A DNA stretch of 64,000 nucleotides from Phytophthora sp. 'mugwort' (lineage: Eukaryota > Oomycota > Peronosporomycetes > Peronosporales > Peronosporaceae), in the NCBI GenBank assembly GCA_033558025.1, contig JAUCEF010000007.1, positions 8,122,001-8,186,000 of the forward strand, written 5' to 3'. Positions within the stretch are counted from its first letter, which is position 1. Each line of letters starts with the position of its first letter. Position numbers and translations under genes: made by a program. Shown here piece after piece: positions 52,408-63,849 of the stretch. A model generated the notes under the pieces. The model worked only from the letters and a program-made list of their open reading frames with translations. It did no database searches and was not told the DNA's origin.

Positions 52408-53857
52408 CGGTGGCAAAATTGTCTACTGGCGGGTGGTGTTTGTCCAGAAGGCTTTCGATATGAAGGCAATCAGCGCCACAAATGCAATTTTCGAGACAAC
52501 AACGACTGCCCCTAAATCTCAAAAATTGATTTTTTGTGGCTGTTCTAAATGATAGGCGCACCCATCCTTACAGACCATTTCGTTTTCAGACGTCGTTTTT
52601 GTTAGCTATAATTGATAGCTGTGGATTCTCGCCCTTTTCAGCTGTGCGTAGGCGCAATTAGACACCTTACCACTAGCACACCGATGCCGCGCGGCACCAG
52701 GTTGACCCCTGAGGCGATTGGTGCCGTGAAGGCGCTGCATGCAAAAGGGGAAGAGCAATCGTGCCTTTGCTCGTGCGATACAACGCAGCGAGAACGCCAT
52801 TCGCAACGTTATCAGCCCCCGAAAGCGGCAGACATCCCCTAAAAAGGTCGGAAGGCGGCCAAATGCACTAAGCGCCTAACTAGACGAATTTTCGACTTGC
52901 GACAGTGACGAAATTTTCGTCCAAGCGCATCTCCGAGGCCATCGACCACGTGCTCAAGCCAAGTACGGTTCGAAAGGTGCTTAACTCGTCGCGTTCGGCA
53001 AAGTGGATCAAGAGAAACGTGCGTCGGTCATCAAGCCGCACCATAAAATTGCACGGGCAGCTTTTGCTGCCAAAATGTTAAGGAAAACGCGCATGTAGAG
53101 GCGTGTAATTTTTAGCGATGAGAAGAAATTCAACTTAGACGGCCTGGACGGGTACCAGTATTACTGGCACGACGTCAGGACCAACATCAAGCTGTTCTCC
53201 AAGCGTGTGAGTGGCGGTGGAAACGTGATGGTATGAGTGCGCATGGGAAAACTGATATCGCTTTCCTCTAGGGAAGGCAAGACTATGTGTGCTACACAGA
53301 CACGCTGGACAACTACTTGGTTCCATTTATCAGGAACCACCGCGATCAGCATGATATTTCCGACCCCATTTTCCAACAGGATAATGCCTCAATTCACGAG
53401 TCGCGATTCTCAAAAGCCCATATTAAAGCCATGGGTATCAAGAAACTAAAATGGCCAGCTAAAATCCCCGATCTCAACCCAATTGAGAATGTTTGGGGGC
53501 AATTGGCGTGGTCGGTGTACCAAGGAGGACGTCAGTTCGACACGAGGGAGGAGTTGAAGGCTCAAATCAAGCGCAGCTGGGCTGAGATCGACCAAACCTA
53601 TCTACACCGTCTTGTGAACACCATGCCTACACGCATGGCGCAGGTAGTCCTAAAGAACGGTGGCCCAATTGACAAGTAAGTCAAGTTTTGGTAGGTGATA
53701 CTGGTGCGCCTATAATTTAGAACAGCCACAGAATCAAATTTTTGAGATTTTAGGGGCAGTCTTTGTTGTCTCGAAAATTTCATTTGTGGCGCTGATAGCC
53801 TTCATATCGAAATCCTTCAGGACAAACACCACCCGCCAGTAGACAATTTTGCCACCG
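52408..53857 (+). mobile_element. Tc1/mariner element with about 155-bp inverted repeats
   Basis: The element starts CGGTGGCAAAATTGTC after TA (52406-52407) and ends with the inverse, GACAATTTTGCCACCG, before TA (53858-53859). The left (52408-52563) and right (53703-53857) ends match along about 155 bp with small differences. The 1450-bp length, TA flanks and DD34E transposase fix the family. Confidence 0.92.
52684..53679 (+). pseudogene. Tc1/mariner DD34E transposase remnant
   Basis: The ATG at 52684 opens an HTH-like N-terminus (MPRGTRLTPEAIGAVKALHA). After frame changes and stops, a linker with SKWIKRN-like sequence (52999-53020) and the catalytic region follow. The last frame (53287-53679) reads FQQDNASIHESRFSK ... 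PDLNPIENVWGQL, giving 34 residues between the second D and the E. It ends at TAA 53677-53679. The N-terminal and middle parts have several stops, so it is dead. Confidence 0.88.
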
Positions 53858-53889
53858 TAGCAGCAACAAGATGCAAGCAGTATATATTA

Positions 53890-54287
53890 ATATCATACGC
53901 GATTCCTCTTTTCACTCGGCTGCTAAATCGACCCCTCCATCCTCGCGACCAGAAATTGCCTCAGCGACCATTTCTGCATTCCAAAGAAAGCGGTTATGCT
54001 TCAAAAACAGCAAGTTTCGAAGTTTGACCGGTGTGAGATGCTTTCTAGTTTAGCGTAGGACGTGTTTGCCGCTGCTAAAAGTCTCTCACAGATGCCGATG
54101 TTCCTGCGATGAATCTTAGGTCTGCATATTGAAGTTGACTATCACGCTTTTTTCCTCGCTTGCGCTCATGCAGTTCGGCTGCGTGGCTGCGCGTATGCGG
54201 GAATTCTTCAATGTAGCGGGCGGCGCGACCGCAACTGCTTAACCTGTATTTTTTCTTCTGGGCTAAGTTCTGCACTTTTTCCTTCAA
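53890..54287 (-). pseudogene. hAT-type transposase C-terminal fragment
   Basis: Across minus-strand frames, ADLRFIAGTSASVRDF (near 54080-54125), AAANTSYAKLESISHRSNFE (near 54010-54070) and LFLKHNRFLWNAEMVAEAI (near 53950-54005) line up with the hAT dimerisation region (…TS..ERLFS...KR..LTP..FE.LLFLK.NR..W). Two frame shifts separate the pieces. The call depends on this order of weak matches. Confidence 0.5.
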
Positions 54288-54296
54288 TAATTTTCA

Positions 54297-54339
54297 GGGG
54301 ACGAGGTGCACTTCCATAATGGAAGTGCGCCTCGTCCCC
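54297..54339. repeat. 43-nt near-perfect hairpin
   Basis: GGGGACGAGGTGCACTTCC, loop ATAAT, then GGAAGTGCGCCTCGTCCCC form a 19-bp stem with one G-T wobble. Confidence 0.95.
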
Positions 54340-54899
54340 TAGTCGTTGCTCTGCCCGAAGTACGAGAAGGACACGACCCTGAGTGCGGCGTATAATCGGC
54401 GCCCCTTATCGCGCTCCTCAAGGTGTCTCTGCGCAAGTTGTTTCGCTTACTCTGCCACTGGTGTTTCTCTCGGACACCGGTGACGAGGGCATAGTGATTA
54501 GGCCGCCATGCAGCAGTTCACCTTCCTATTGCAGCGACATCTACAGCATGGAAATGCAACGAGCACGCGCGAAAATTGCCATACAGTGCTGTACCGACAC
54601 CATAAATGTGTGGCAGCACCGCTATTCTGTCAAAATACCGAACAGTGCTGTTGCAGCACCAAACGTTGCGGGTGCTTTGAACGGATGTGCGTGTTTTGCA
54701 AACGTGCGTTAATTCAGACACGCAAGGGGATGCACGGCTAGAAAAAAAGGACTAGTTACTGAGGCCGAGGCGACATTGGCCGAAGCTTCGCAATACCGAC
54801 AGCCATGAGGCCACTACGAATGTATCGTACCTAATATACTCGAACATTCGAGTCATGCGATTGAGCACCGCTTGCAAGCGCTTCAACACAGCGTGACCG
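54340..54899. other. Intergenic, Cys-rich frame of unclear status
   Basis: A plus-strand frame (54508-54741) is cysteine-rich (CCCSTKRCGCFERMCVFCKR), but a second frame is open over the same stretch and no family is recognised. The rest holds no gene. Confidence 0.3.
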
Positions 54900-55200
54900 T
54901 GTAGGAGGCGCTGACAGGGTAGCGAATGCAGGGATCAGTTGATCTATGAATATATATATATATCACTTTGCAATCTACTTCGTACGACACGGATCCCCGG
55001 CCGGGAACGCTGGAGCGCATATCAAAGCCAGCTTTAGTACTGTGTACTAATTGCGAAGAACGCCTGCTGTGAAAGCAACCCGCTGTGCAAGCCGTCGGCC
55101 GTGAATGCCGACTCGAAGCTCGCTGCGCATGCTTACGCCAGCGTGAGCATCGACACCCGGACCGACTGTGCAAGTCGACGCTACGGCCGACCCCACGTCC

Positions 55201-56420
55201 GTTATGGTAGGATTTACTATGGGCGACCAAGAGGCGGCTCAAGCGCTCCAGCTCAACGGGACGACGAAAAAAACACCTGGGGACGGCGGCGCTTCGCCTG
55301 CCAAACCACATCGACGACGGCGACATGCACGACCGACTCGTCGTCCGTCCAAGGCAATCGCCGCCGCCGCTCCGGCTCCCGCAACCCCATGACGCTGCCG
55401 GGCAATTCTGGTGACATAGATGTGGATATGGGGGACGTGAGTGGGGAGGAGAAGGGCGACATTAATAAGTCGTCCGAGCCGGGGCGGAGCAAGTGCCGAC
55501 CCTCCCAACCCCGCCGATTTCGAGGCCCAACGGCGCCTGAAAAGCAGGCCTTCATGAAGAAGTACGAGGCTTACTGTCGACAATATACGGCCCTCGAGTC
55601 GGCTTTTTTTTCCCGGCCATTCCGTATGCCAGTTGGAGCATGTATGGAGGACGAGCGGTGCCGCCTGACCGCCATGTTCGATATACGCAAGCCACTCGAC
55701 AGCATTACCGAGACTGATTTAACTACTTTTGGGAAGGACGAATCACCGGGGAGCTCAATTTTAAATGGATCAAGACGTTGGTGAAGAACAAGCTGCGCAT
55801 CGATGTCGAGCCAGCCGACGCGGATTCCCGAGTTTCAAAACTGGCTCACGAGATGTACCAGATTCTCGAACACGAGAGCATGGACTGGATGATGGAGGGT
55901 GAGCCTAAAAAGCTTTTTAACTACCTTATCGACGCCTTAGCCCCTGAACCATTCAATATGACGGTGAAGAACGAGATGGCGCGTGAGTCCAACAAACCGC
56001 TGCTAAAGAGCGTCGTTGCTTTTATTACCTGCCATCGGACGAGCTGCAAGGAGTACCTGAGATGGGAGCCACGGCGGACAAATTTTTTCATCCCAATGGG
56101 AACCAGCGGCACGGCAACAAGAAGTCGGAGCCGACCGCGTATGCGAATAAGCAGGTCCAAGAACGAGGCGGCCAGCCCCCCCCCCCCCCCCCCCCCACGA
56201 AAGCGCCCTGCTTAAAATGCAGCAGTGAAGCTCATCGTGTAAAAGACTGTCCACGAGTTGCCCATGGCGAGGTGGAAGCGCTTTGCGAGAATGGCGTGAG
56301 AAGAGGCTGGAAGACCGACAGGTCAGCGTCCAACTTTCCGTCTGCTCCCCGTTCACCAAGTCAGATCTCTCCAGCTCTCCGAAGTACTTCTAGAAGTGGG
56401 GAGCGTGTGTTGCTCGCGTC
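55201..56420 (+). pseudogene. Gypsy gag remnant with zinc knuckle
   Basis: Capsid-like pieces TAPEKQAFMKKYEAYCRQYT (55525) and MYQILEHESMDWMMEGEPKK (55855) are in different frames. A C21 tract at 56176-56196 encodes poly-proline just before a CCHC knuckle CLKCSSEAHRVKDC (56210-56251). Frame changes occur near 55770 and 56060. Confidence 0.75.
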
Positions 56421-56427
56421 GAAAACG

Positions 56428-56839
56428 CCATCGATCTGGATCATGTGCTGCTAGACTCTGGGGCTGATGTTAACGTGGTCAGTCGTGGACTCGTCAAGAA
56501 ACTACAGGAACAAGGCATCAGAGTCTGTATTGAGTCGTCGACACCACACAAGCTGGCTACATTCGACGGCAGCCTCTTTGAAGTGACAAAGCTGGTGCGT
56601 CTGGACACCATCCAGATCCGAACGATTGCTGGACCACTCCTTTTGCGCCGGACACAAGCGTGGATTTTCGAACAAGAAGCAGAGAAAATGTCGCTATTAC
56701 TCTCTCGACCCGTAATGGAGCGGCTGGGTTATTTGGTTGATGCCATTCTGGTACGTGCGTGCGACACGCAGCAGGAATGGGACCTGGAAGATCTCTCAGT
56801 GGCGACTCAGGACACCACCAATCGCATCCGCTTGCTATA
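56428..56839 (+). pseudogene. Gypsy aspartic protease
   Basis: VLLDSGADVNVVSRGLVKKL shows the retropepsin DSG triad in a frame open from 56445 to 56839, ending at TAG 56838-56840. This is the least damaged part of the element. Confidence 0.8.
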
Positions 56840-56889
56840 GGCGACAGATGATAATTGATGAGGAGCAACCCCCAAGGCGGCGCCAACAA

Positions 56890-58435
56890 GTGCCACAGAA
56901 CTAGTGGATGAGATTTTGGTACACGAGTCGCAGAAACGGTTGCATCTGGTCTACAGCCGGACGACGTCGCGCACGTGGAAGCTATGCTGCTAAAATTTCG
57001 TGACATGTTTCGTGTCTCTTTTGGAAATGATCCGCCGGTTCGGGTGGAACCATTGCGGGTGCGCGTGCGGGACGGAGTGACACCAGTCCGGATCAATGCG
57101 CGTCGTTACCTACCAGCCCATACGGAATACCTGGAACAGCATATTCAAGAACTGCTCGACGGGGTCTAGCCTACGTCAACTCCTCGAGTCGTTGGGCATC
57201 GCCTCCACGAATTGTAGCCAAGCGTGATCCCGGGACGTATCGCATGACCGTGGACACCAAGGCTGTCAATGAGCGCACCGAGCCGATGCAATGGCCAATG
57301 TCAGTTCTGGGGTCTGCTCTCGGCTTTGTCGAAGGATCGACCTGCTACGTTACTCTCGATTGGTTTCGCGGGTACTGGCAGCTGCCGTTCCACCCTGATT
57401 CGCAAGCGCTGTTTTCAATTATGACCCACCGAGGAATTATTACCCCCACCCGTGTACTTATGAGAGATACAGACGCAGTGGCATATTGTCAGCACGTGGT
57501 GGAGGAGGGTTTTCAACCACCACTGTACCACGGAGTGCTAGCGTGACGGGACGGCATCCTCGACTACGGAGCGGATCCGGTGAACCTGTTGGAGGTACTG
57601 GAGAGAGTCCTTGCAGCGTGCAAAGAGCTTCGGTCTTAAGCTGCATCCAGGAAAGTGCCATTTTTTCCTTCGTGAAGCTAAGAGGTGCGGTAAGGTGGTG
57701 AGTGGAAATGGCATTCAGCATTGCCCGTCGCGAATTGACGGACTAGTCGCTATGCCAGACTCCGATAACGCTGGCTAACTACAGCAATTAATGTGTGCTG
57801 TCAACTGATGAAGCAGAACATCCCTCTATATGGCCAAGTTGCGGCACCGCTTTGCAGTTATCGATGCAGCCAAGTGAGCAAGTGGCCGGAAGGCGAAGCA
57901 GCTCAGTCGAGTTATATTATCGGAGCTGGAGTGGAACCAGGCCCACGTGGACGCTTTAGACAAATCCGGAAGGCGCTTCTAGATACGGTTTCCCTCGCAC
58001 ACCCGGATCCGACGCGTGCGGTATGCTTGTAATGCGACGCATCTCAAGACTCATGGGGTGCTATCTGCACCCAAGTGGTCGAGAGCGACCACGGAAGACC
58101 TATCGACGAGCAGTACCATCGTCCGCTGGCCTTTTCAAGCGGGAAATTTACCGGCTCACAGCTTCGGTGGCCAACTATCGAGAAGGAGGCGTACGCGATT
58201 GTGGAGTCTGCTAATCACCTGGAGTATCCACTACTGCGGCCCGGAGGATTTTACCTGCTCACGATCACAGGAACCTGGTCTACATGTTCACCCGTTTGCA
58301 ATGGACAGCGGTATCTAGAGATACCAAGCATACAAGTTACAATGATGGGCGATGGTTATGACTTCATATCGCTATGTGATCGAGCATATTCGGGGAGAAG
58401 ACAACGTATGGGCGGATATGCTAGTCGTTGCTAGT
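56890..58435 (+). pseudogene. Gypsy RT and RNase H remnant
   Basis: MTVDTKAVNERTEPMQWPMS and CYVTLDWFRGYWQLPFHPDS (57244-57400) are the RT fingers and palm. The YxDD site that should follow near 57530-57560 is not intact (a TGA stop at about 57544). FFLREAKRCGKVVSG (57660) is the thumb side. SGKFTGSQLRWPTIEKEAYA (58139-58200) is the RNase H start. Confidence 0.8.
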
Positions 58436-58765
58436 CAGAGGATGCTATTTCTATGACGAGGCAACTCATTGTCGCTCTACCCCTCTCGCCGCTTGAAGAC
58501 GAGGCTTTCGAGTAGCCTACCTTGATGGAACTTAGCAGGGCTCAACACCAGCGGAGCGACAAGCCTGAAGAAGTCGTGTAGAACGACGAAAGAGCGTGCT
58601 TCGTATTTGGGGAGGACCGCATGTGGATCCCGGAAAGTGATAGCGATATATATCACTCGACGAATTTGTGTTATCGCACCTGCGAGCCGCAGTGAACATC
58701 GTGGAGAAAGAACGACGACCGCAGTAATCGCATCTTGGTGTGGCGGCATACTTTAGCTCAAGACG

Positions 58766-59290
58766 TTGCTCGCTTGGGCTGGTCGTGCATTCATTGCGTG
58801 GCAACTCACGACGGACGAGAACCGAGATCGTACGGAGCCGCGCTACATGCCACGAAACCCGAACGAGGTGCTGCACTTCGACTATCTCTCACTCCCCGAG
58901 GATGAGGACACGCACAATAAGTACGTGCTGGTACTTACTGACGACTTTAACGGATTCGCGGAACTCCACTCGTCAGCGACGCCCGATGCGAAGACGTGTG
59001 CACTTGTCTTGCTGTCATGGTTCCAACGATACGGAATCGTCAAGCAATTGTATCCGACCAGGGTACCCACTTCAAAAAACCAAGTCATCGAGCATTTGAG
59101 CAAAGCCGTGGACGCCAATCATCACTTCACTACGGCCTACTGCCCATGAGCTAATGGAACAGTCGAAGTTGTAAACCGCCTTGTTCTAAAGTGCACGCGT
59201 GCGATACTAAGCGAGCGGAAGTTGTCGCCTTCACGCTGGGAGCTCGTGCTTAGAAACATTCAAGCCGCATAAATCAGCAACCATCCGACA
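58766..59290 (+). pseudogene. Gypsy integrase core remnant
   Basis: NEVLHFDYLSLPEDED (D) and KYVLVLTDDFNGFAELHSSA (58860-58985) are the first catalytic region, and TRVPTSKNQVIEHLSKAV (59060-59110) the second, where the usual DxGxxF site is changed. A stop after TTAYCP (59147-59149) precedes ANGTVEVVNR with the final glutamate. Confidence 0.8.
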
Positions 59291-59615
59291 GACTTGGCGG
59301 TCGAGCCCCGATTACCGCATTTACAGGACTTTCAGTGACTACGCCAACTTCAGCGATCTTCGAAACCGACCACATGATTGAAATGGACGCGACTTCACTA
59401 TCGACCCGCCAGAAGGAACAACTGGAGTCGATGGCGGTCGCACTATCCAACATGCACCAAGTTGTAGCAGCTGTGAGCGACCGGCAACGTATGGAAGCTC
59501 GTGAGCGAGCGGGCAAGGCCTGTCCACCCACCTTGACTATTGGAGACTTTGTATTGACAGCATCCGTGATCCCGTTGCCCAACAAGTTCGCGATAAATGG
59601 CAAGGGCCAAAACGG

Positions 59616-59963
59616 GTGACTCGAGCTTTAACGGATTGGATCTACGAAGTGCAGGACCTGAACGCACCGTACACAGCATCAACGCGCCACGTTTCTCGAT
59701 TACGTTTCTACGCGGAAGCTACTCGGGAACTGGCAGAGGATTCTCCAGTACGCACTGCACTCGCAAGGCGGTCATTGTGTAGAGGGTTTCGAAGGTGTTC
59801 GTCTCAATTCATCTTCGAAGCAGTGGGATGTACAGGTGAAATGGCTGGGGCTCGATACCCTCGAGAATACGTGGGAAACGTATTCGTCACTCAAGGCCGC
59901 GATTCCGGTGCCATTGGAGCGGTACTGCAACGCCCATCAGGAAGGCCGCAATCGCAGAAATGA
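59616..59963 (+). pseudogene. Gypsy integrase C-terminus and chromodomain remnant
   Basis: DWIYEVQDLNAPYTASTRHVSRLRF is the beta-barrel end of integrase. KWLGLDTLENTWETYSSL (59836-59890, shifted frame) is a chromodomain-like core with its W..W pair. Confidence 0.65.
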
Positions 59964-60352
59964 TGCAGGCTTCATCTCACCAGTCGAGAACAGGATCATC
60001 TCGCTCAACCTGCCGTCGACGTCGACACTAACTTTTATCGGAAGGGGAAGTGTTCTGGCCTGCTGCCAGGATTGCCCCCCCCCCCCCCCCCCTTCCACAT
60101 CTGAAGGATCTCAGGTCTGGGATCCCAGTCTCTTCTAATCACAACCGGGATCTCTGGTGTGAGATCCCAGATGTGAGATCTCAGATCCTGTCTCGATACC
60201 ACGGCGAGCTGTGCAAGCCCCTTGTAGCTAAGGACAGCGAGACAGTGTAGGAGGCGCTAACAGGGTAGCAAGTGCAGGGATCAATTGATCTATGAATATA
60301 TATCTCACTTTACAATTTACTTCGTACGACACGGATCCCCGGCCGCGAACGC

Positions 60353-61600
60353 CGAGGAAAATATCGGTTAGGTTGAACCAATTCGTTTACTTCATGATTA
60401 GCTTTCCCTTTTAATGTTCTTGTTCTTTTTCATAAGTTTGAGCATTGATGCGCGCAACTCGCTCGCCCTGGTCTTATTACTAGATGAGGCATAATGTTAC
60501 TCATTGAAGTTGGTGAGCGCTTGGATATGGATGTCACCACGACTGCCATGTAGTGAACCATATAGATGGTACAATCTTGCTCGTTAGTCTGCTTTGGTTG
60601 CGTGACGAAGCCAAACTCTACAATCGACTCTTCTGGACATCGGGACGGCAGCTAAGGGCATCTATCGGAAAAACCACCGTAACTTCTGATATATTCCCTT
60701 TAACGCATGAAGTGGGAGTAATAGTTTACATGGTAGATAATCGTCGTGCCTGGCTGCAGTGGGCGCTCTGCGATGCTGAACTCCAATACTCCTCGCTGAA
60801 AATTGGGAGAGCACGAATCGATAGTCCTTCCAATCAGGCCCTGTAGATGTATCGCTTCCTACCTCAATGTCTCAGTCTCACAATATACAGACGACCCAAA
60901 TACCCCCAAATTTCCTGGAACCAGTGCAATATACTTGTAAAATGGTTTAGACCACTATCTTGCTCGAAACCCACTCGCCAGGATTCAAGCTGCTAAGACC
61001 ATCGTGAAAATTTGAAATTGAAATGGTCTCCTGCTCGTGTAATCTGTGAGTCAGAGCGATAACTGGGGCATTCTTGTCCGTACGTCCACGCAACGTGCGG
61101 CCATATTCTGCGCTGCCCGCAACCGTGGAATCTTCTTCCTCGTACTGCATGCCGATAGCCTACGGTCCTCCAAGCCACTTCCCTTTTGCGTAAGACGCTT
61201 CTTCCAATTCTATTCGCACATTGATACCATCCTCCCCGCTTTTCATTGATATAACAGCCATGTCGTTACCCTCGTGGTCCGTCTGCATATCGACCACATC
61301 GCTATCACTAACCTCTTCCACAATATTGGCCAAGCCATCCCCATCATCCCCATGGGTTCCACCCGCAAAATAGATGCACTGCGCCCGCTCTCATTGGATG
61401 ATTACCCCTCCCCGTTCTCGACAACTCCAGGGTCACTATCGAAGGGAGCCGTGTCAGTCATCACTCTCTCCAGAATTGGGATACTCTGCGATGTTATTCG
61501 CCATGCTCCGACCGGTGGAGCCGTCTGGCTGAGGCTACTAGTGGACGATAAACCGGTTAATCTAAATTCACTGTGACTTGTCTTTCTTTAGCGCGAATTC
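60353..61600 (-). pseudogene. Unassigned decayed minus-strand coding trace
   Basis: From about 61400 to 60947 a minus-strand frame is open apart from one TAG (near 61163). It is acidic (VEEVSDSDVVDMQTDHEG) and ends HDGLSSLNPGEWVSSKIV. The ending resembles the first turn of Ulp1-type proteases (LxPGEWL.D..I), but no catalytic His, Asp or Cys motif can be followed. It is probably another mobile-element ORF. Confidence 0.3.
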
Positions 61601-62480
61601 AGGTATCTGACGACAGTACTAGCGCAGGTCCGTGGGCGTCTCACTTCCGTCCTCCCTCAAGCAAGTATCATAGTACTCCAGTACTATGAACTCGTACGGC
61701 TCCATCTTCCCTCCCCCCCCCTCCCGTGATATCGGTTTGGTGGGGCGCCGGGGCTGTCCATGTCGTCCCAATCTTTTTCCTTCTAGCCCAGCAGTGCTTG
61801 CCTTGGAGATCTTAGCTTTTCAACCGCTGTTTTGACATCCCATTGGTAGTTTCTCCACAGTCTGAGTCGGGCTTTAATTTCTGGGACCACAGTGTGCTTG
61901 CAGGTGCGCTTGGACATTTAACAATTGGTAGTTGGGGAGCCTTGAGCGAAGAGGAGGCGATTGATAAATGGACGGTGGGAAGACCGGTGTGGCTACAAAG
62001 TCAATTTCTAGAAGTAATGGCGAGATCTCAGGCTTACTTTTAGAAATACCCGAATATAATTGCAAATGTATGACGCTTGGCGAGTAGAACCGAAGACAGG
62101 CGAGTAGAACTGACGACTGCCGACTAGAAGTCGGCGACGAACCAATTCAACCCGTGTCAGTAGTAGAATAGGAGCGACACTATGACTCTGCTGGTGCACG
62201 GGCATAAATGCTGTTCAGAGAGCAAACGTCATAGATATTAATTGTTGCGCGGAAGTATCTGCGCGAAATTAAGCTTCTTATGACGAGCCTGATCTAGCAT
62301 GCTATTTGTTTTGGCGCAAACCGTATCGGTGTTGTCGACATTACGCGAGGCTCAAAGACCCAAATGTGCAATGAACAACAAAATTAGGTAGTTACCATTG
62401 AACAGTGCAATACGGGGTTAACGTGTGCAAGGCCATGCATGCCACGCTGAGGTAGATTCGGTTCTATATTAACAATGTAC
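61601..62480. other. Repeat-rich flank, no supported gene
   Basis: Contains a C-rich run near 61710 and a short GCGAGTAGAAC repeat at 62075-62130. Short frames on both strands (61843-62043, 62008-62205) show no domain. Confidence 0.45.
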
Positions 62481-63042
62481 ATGCTAAAAATACATCATCG
62501 TTGTCGCGTTAAGAAGGTCCACAATTGATGTTGTTTTCGGCGTACCCCAACTTTCAGCAATAGAAATGTCAGATGCATCTACGCGAACGCCATCGGCAAA
62601 CATTAGTCCATCTAACAAATGCGTGAGATTGTGGATTGCACGTATGGTGTGCATATCGTACCACACAAATTTGTAACACCGTAGACATGGTAAACTCTAG
62701 TCAAAATTGTGGGGAGGGTCCTTGTAACGCGCAACGTCAAAGTCCTCGGTATCCTTAATCGAAACAGCATTTGCAAGCGAGATTGCGATACATACTAAGC
62801 AGACATCAAGACCACTATCGAAAGTATTTTTCTGAGCTAACGGGTGAGGACTCGTGCGTTTTTATATTTTCCTTTTTTGTTTTATCATCGCGGCCCTTTT
62901 TCGTTTGTTTTTCTACCCGAGGCTCACTCTGACGACTTCACATTTACAATACAAAGTAGGGATGATGCAATCTCACCTCGGACTTGAACCATGCTGATGC
63001 AAAAAATGGTGACATATCTCGAAATAAGTTGGACTGTCTTTA

Positions 63043-63849
63043 CTACCATGTCAACGCGGGTCCAACCGTTTTTGCACGTCCGACCTCACCATAGCACACC
63101 ACTGCATCCCCGGACGCTTTATTTCTCTTCCTGCTAACTAAGAGATCGCGGTTTCTCCGTCTACACAATTCGAAGTGCGTGCAGGACATGCACGCAGGTC
63201 CCAAACCGAACCAAAACCACACGGTCAATACTTCAGACGTAGATTAACCGGCCATCCCCTACTAGGCTGATTTTGGACCCCCATGCGCGCGTAATTGAGG
63301 CCCATTTGTGCGGATACCGCAATTCCAATCTCACTGTTTATTAGGCGGTACAACCACTCGCTTCGCAGGGTATGAAAGTACATTTAGTATCGCGTCAGCC
63401 GTGTAGACGGTGTCGCTCCACACCTGAAGTAGGTTGTCATATGCTAGCTCCCGTGTGCGCCTGATAATCGATGGCGATGGCACACTTGCGTTCAAAGAGA
63501 GTCGGGCCAATGACGTATTGACGGCAGCATTCAAACAATTCCCGCAATAGCGTACCCATTTTTAGACGCCGACTCATGGTGTAATTTCTCTTTAAATTAT
63601 TGTTGAACTTCTCGGCCGGATGGGTGGTACTGACATGACCAACGGATGTAGTAAGCATTTGCCAGTTGGAAAAACGTCCGAACAGCCACTGACGACACAT
63701 ATACTGAGCAAAACTGACAAGACCAGGAGTATCCGTCTGAGGCATATGTCCGGCCACTTAAGACACCATACAAATGTCAAGAAGAGGAGGGGGTGTTTCA
63801 CAAGGCGTGGTGCATATTTCCGGTCACTATTGAAGCATACAGAAACCAA
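63043..63849 (-). pseudogene. Mutator-like (MULE) transposase C-terminal remnant
   Basis: On the minus strand, SFAQYMCRQWLFGRFSNWQM, HPAEKFNNNLKRNYTMSRRL and KMGTLLRELFECCRQYVI (63437-63757) match the region after the MULE DDE domain. The frame 63331-63534 continues it, and CVHVLHALRIV near 63150-63190 (shifted) is the end of a SWIM-type zinc finger. The DDE core would lie beyond the right window edge or is lost. Stops and shifts make it inactive. Confidence 0.7.

Larger units (their letters stand above)
54900..60352 (+). mobile_element. Chromodomain Gypsy element with very short terminal repeats
   Basis: Direct repeats TGTAGGAGGCGCT...CGGATCCCCGGCCG.GAACGC at 54900-55010 (111 bp) and 60246-60352 (107 bp) enclose gag, protease, RT, RNase H, integrase and chromodomain remnants in Ty3/Gypsy order. 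The first repeat is followed by TGGAGCGC, a possible primer site. No clear target duplication is seen. Many stops make it inactive. Confidence 0.75.

Noticed and set aside
54508..54741. Cysteine-rich small protein or PiggyBac zinc finger
   Set aside because: Cys spacing fits no family I know, and another frame is open across the same bases.
61274..61576. Plus-strand frame of 100 codons
   Set aside because: The opposite strand carries the more protein-like acidic trace nearby; this frame has no recognisable feature.
62960..63080. Possible minus-strand tRNA (GGTTCAAGTCC T-loop-like sequence near 62985)
   Set aside because: No matching 5' acceptor strand, D-arm or anticodon arm could be found within the expected distance.
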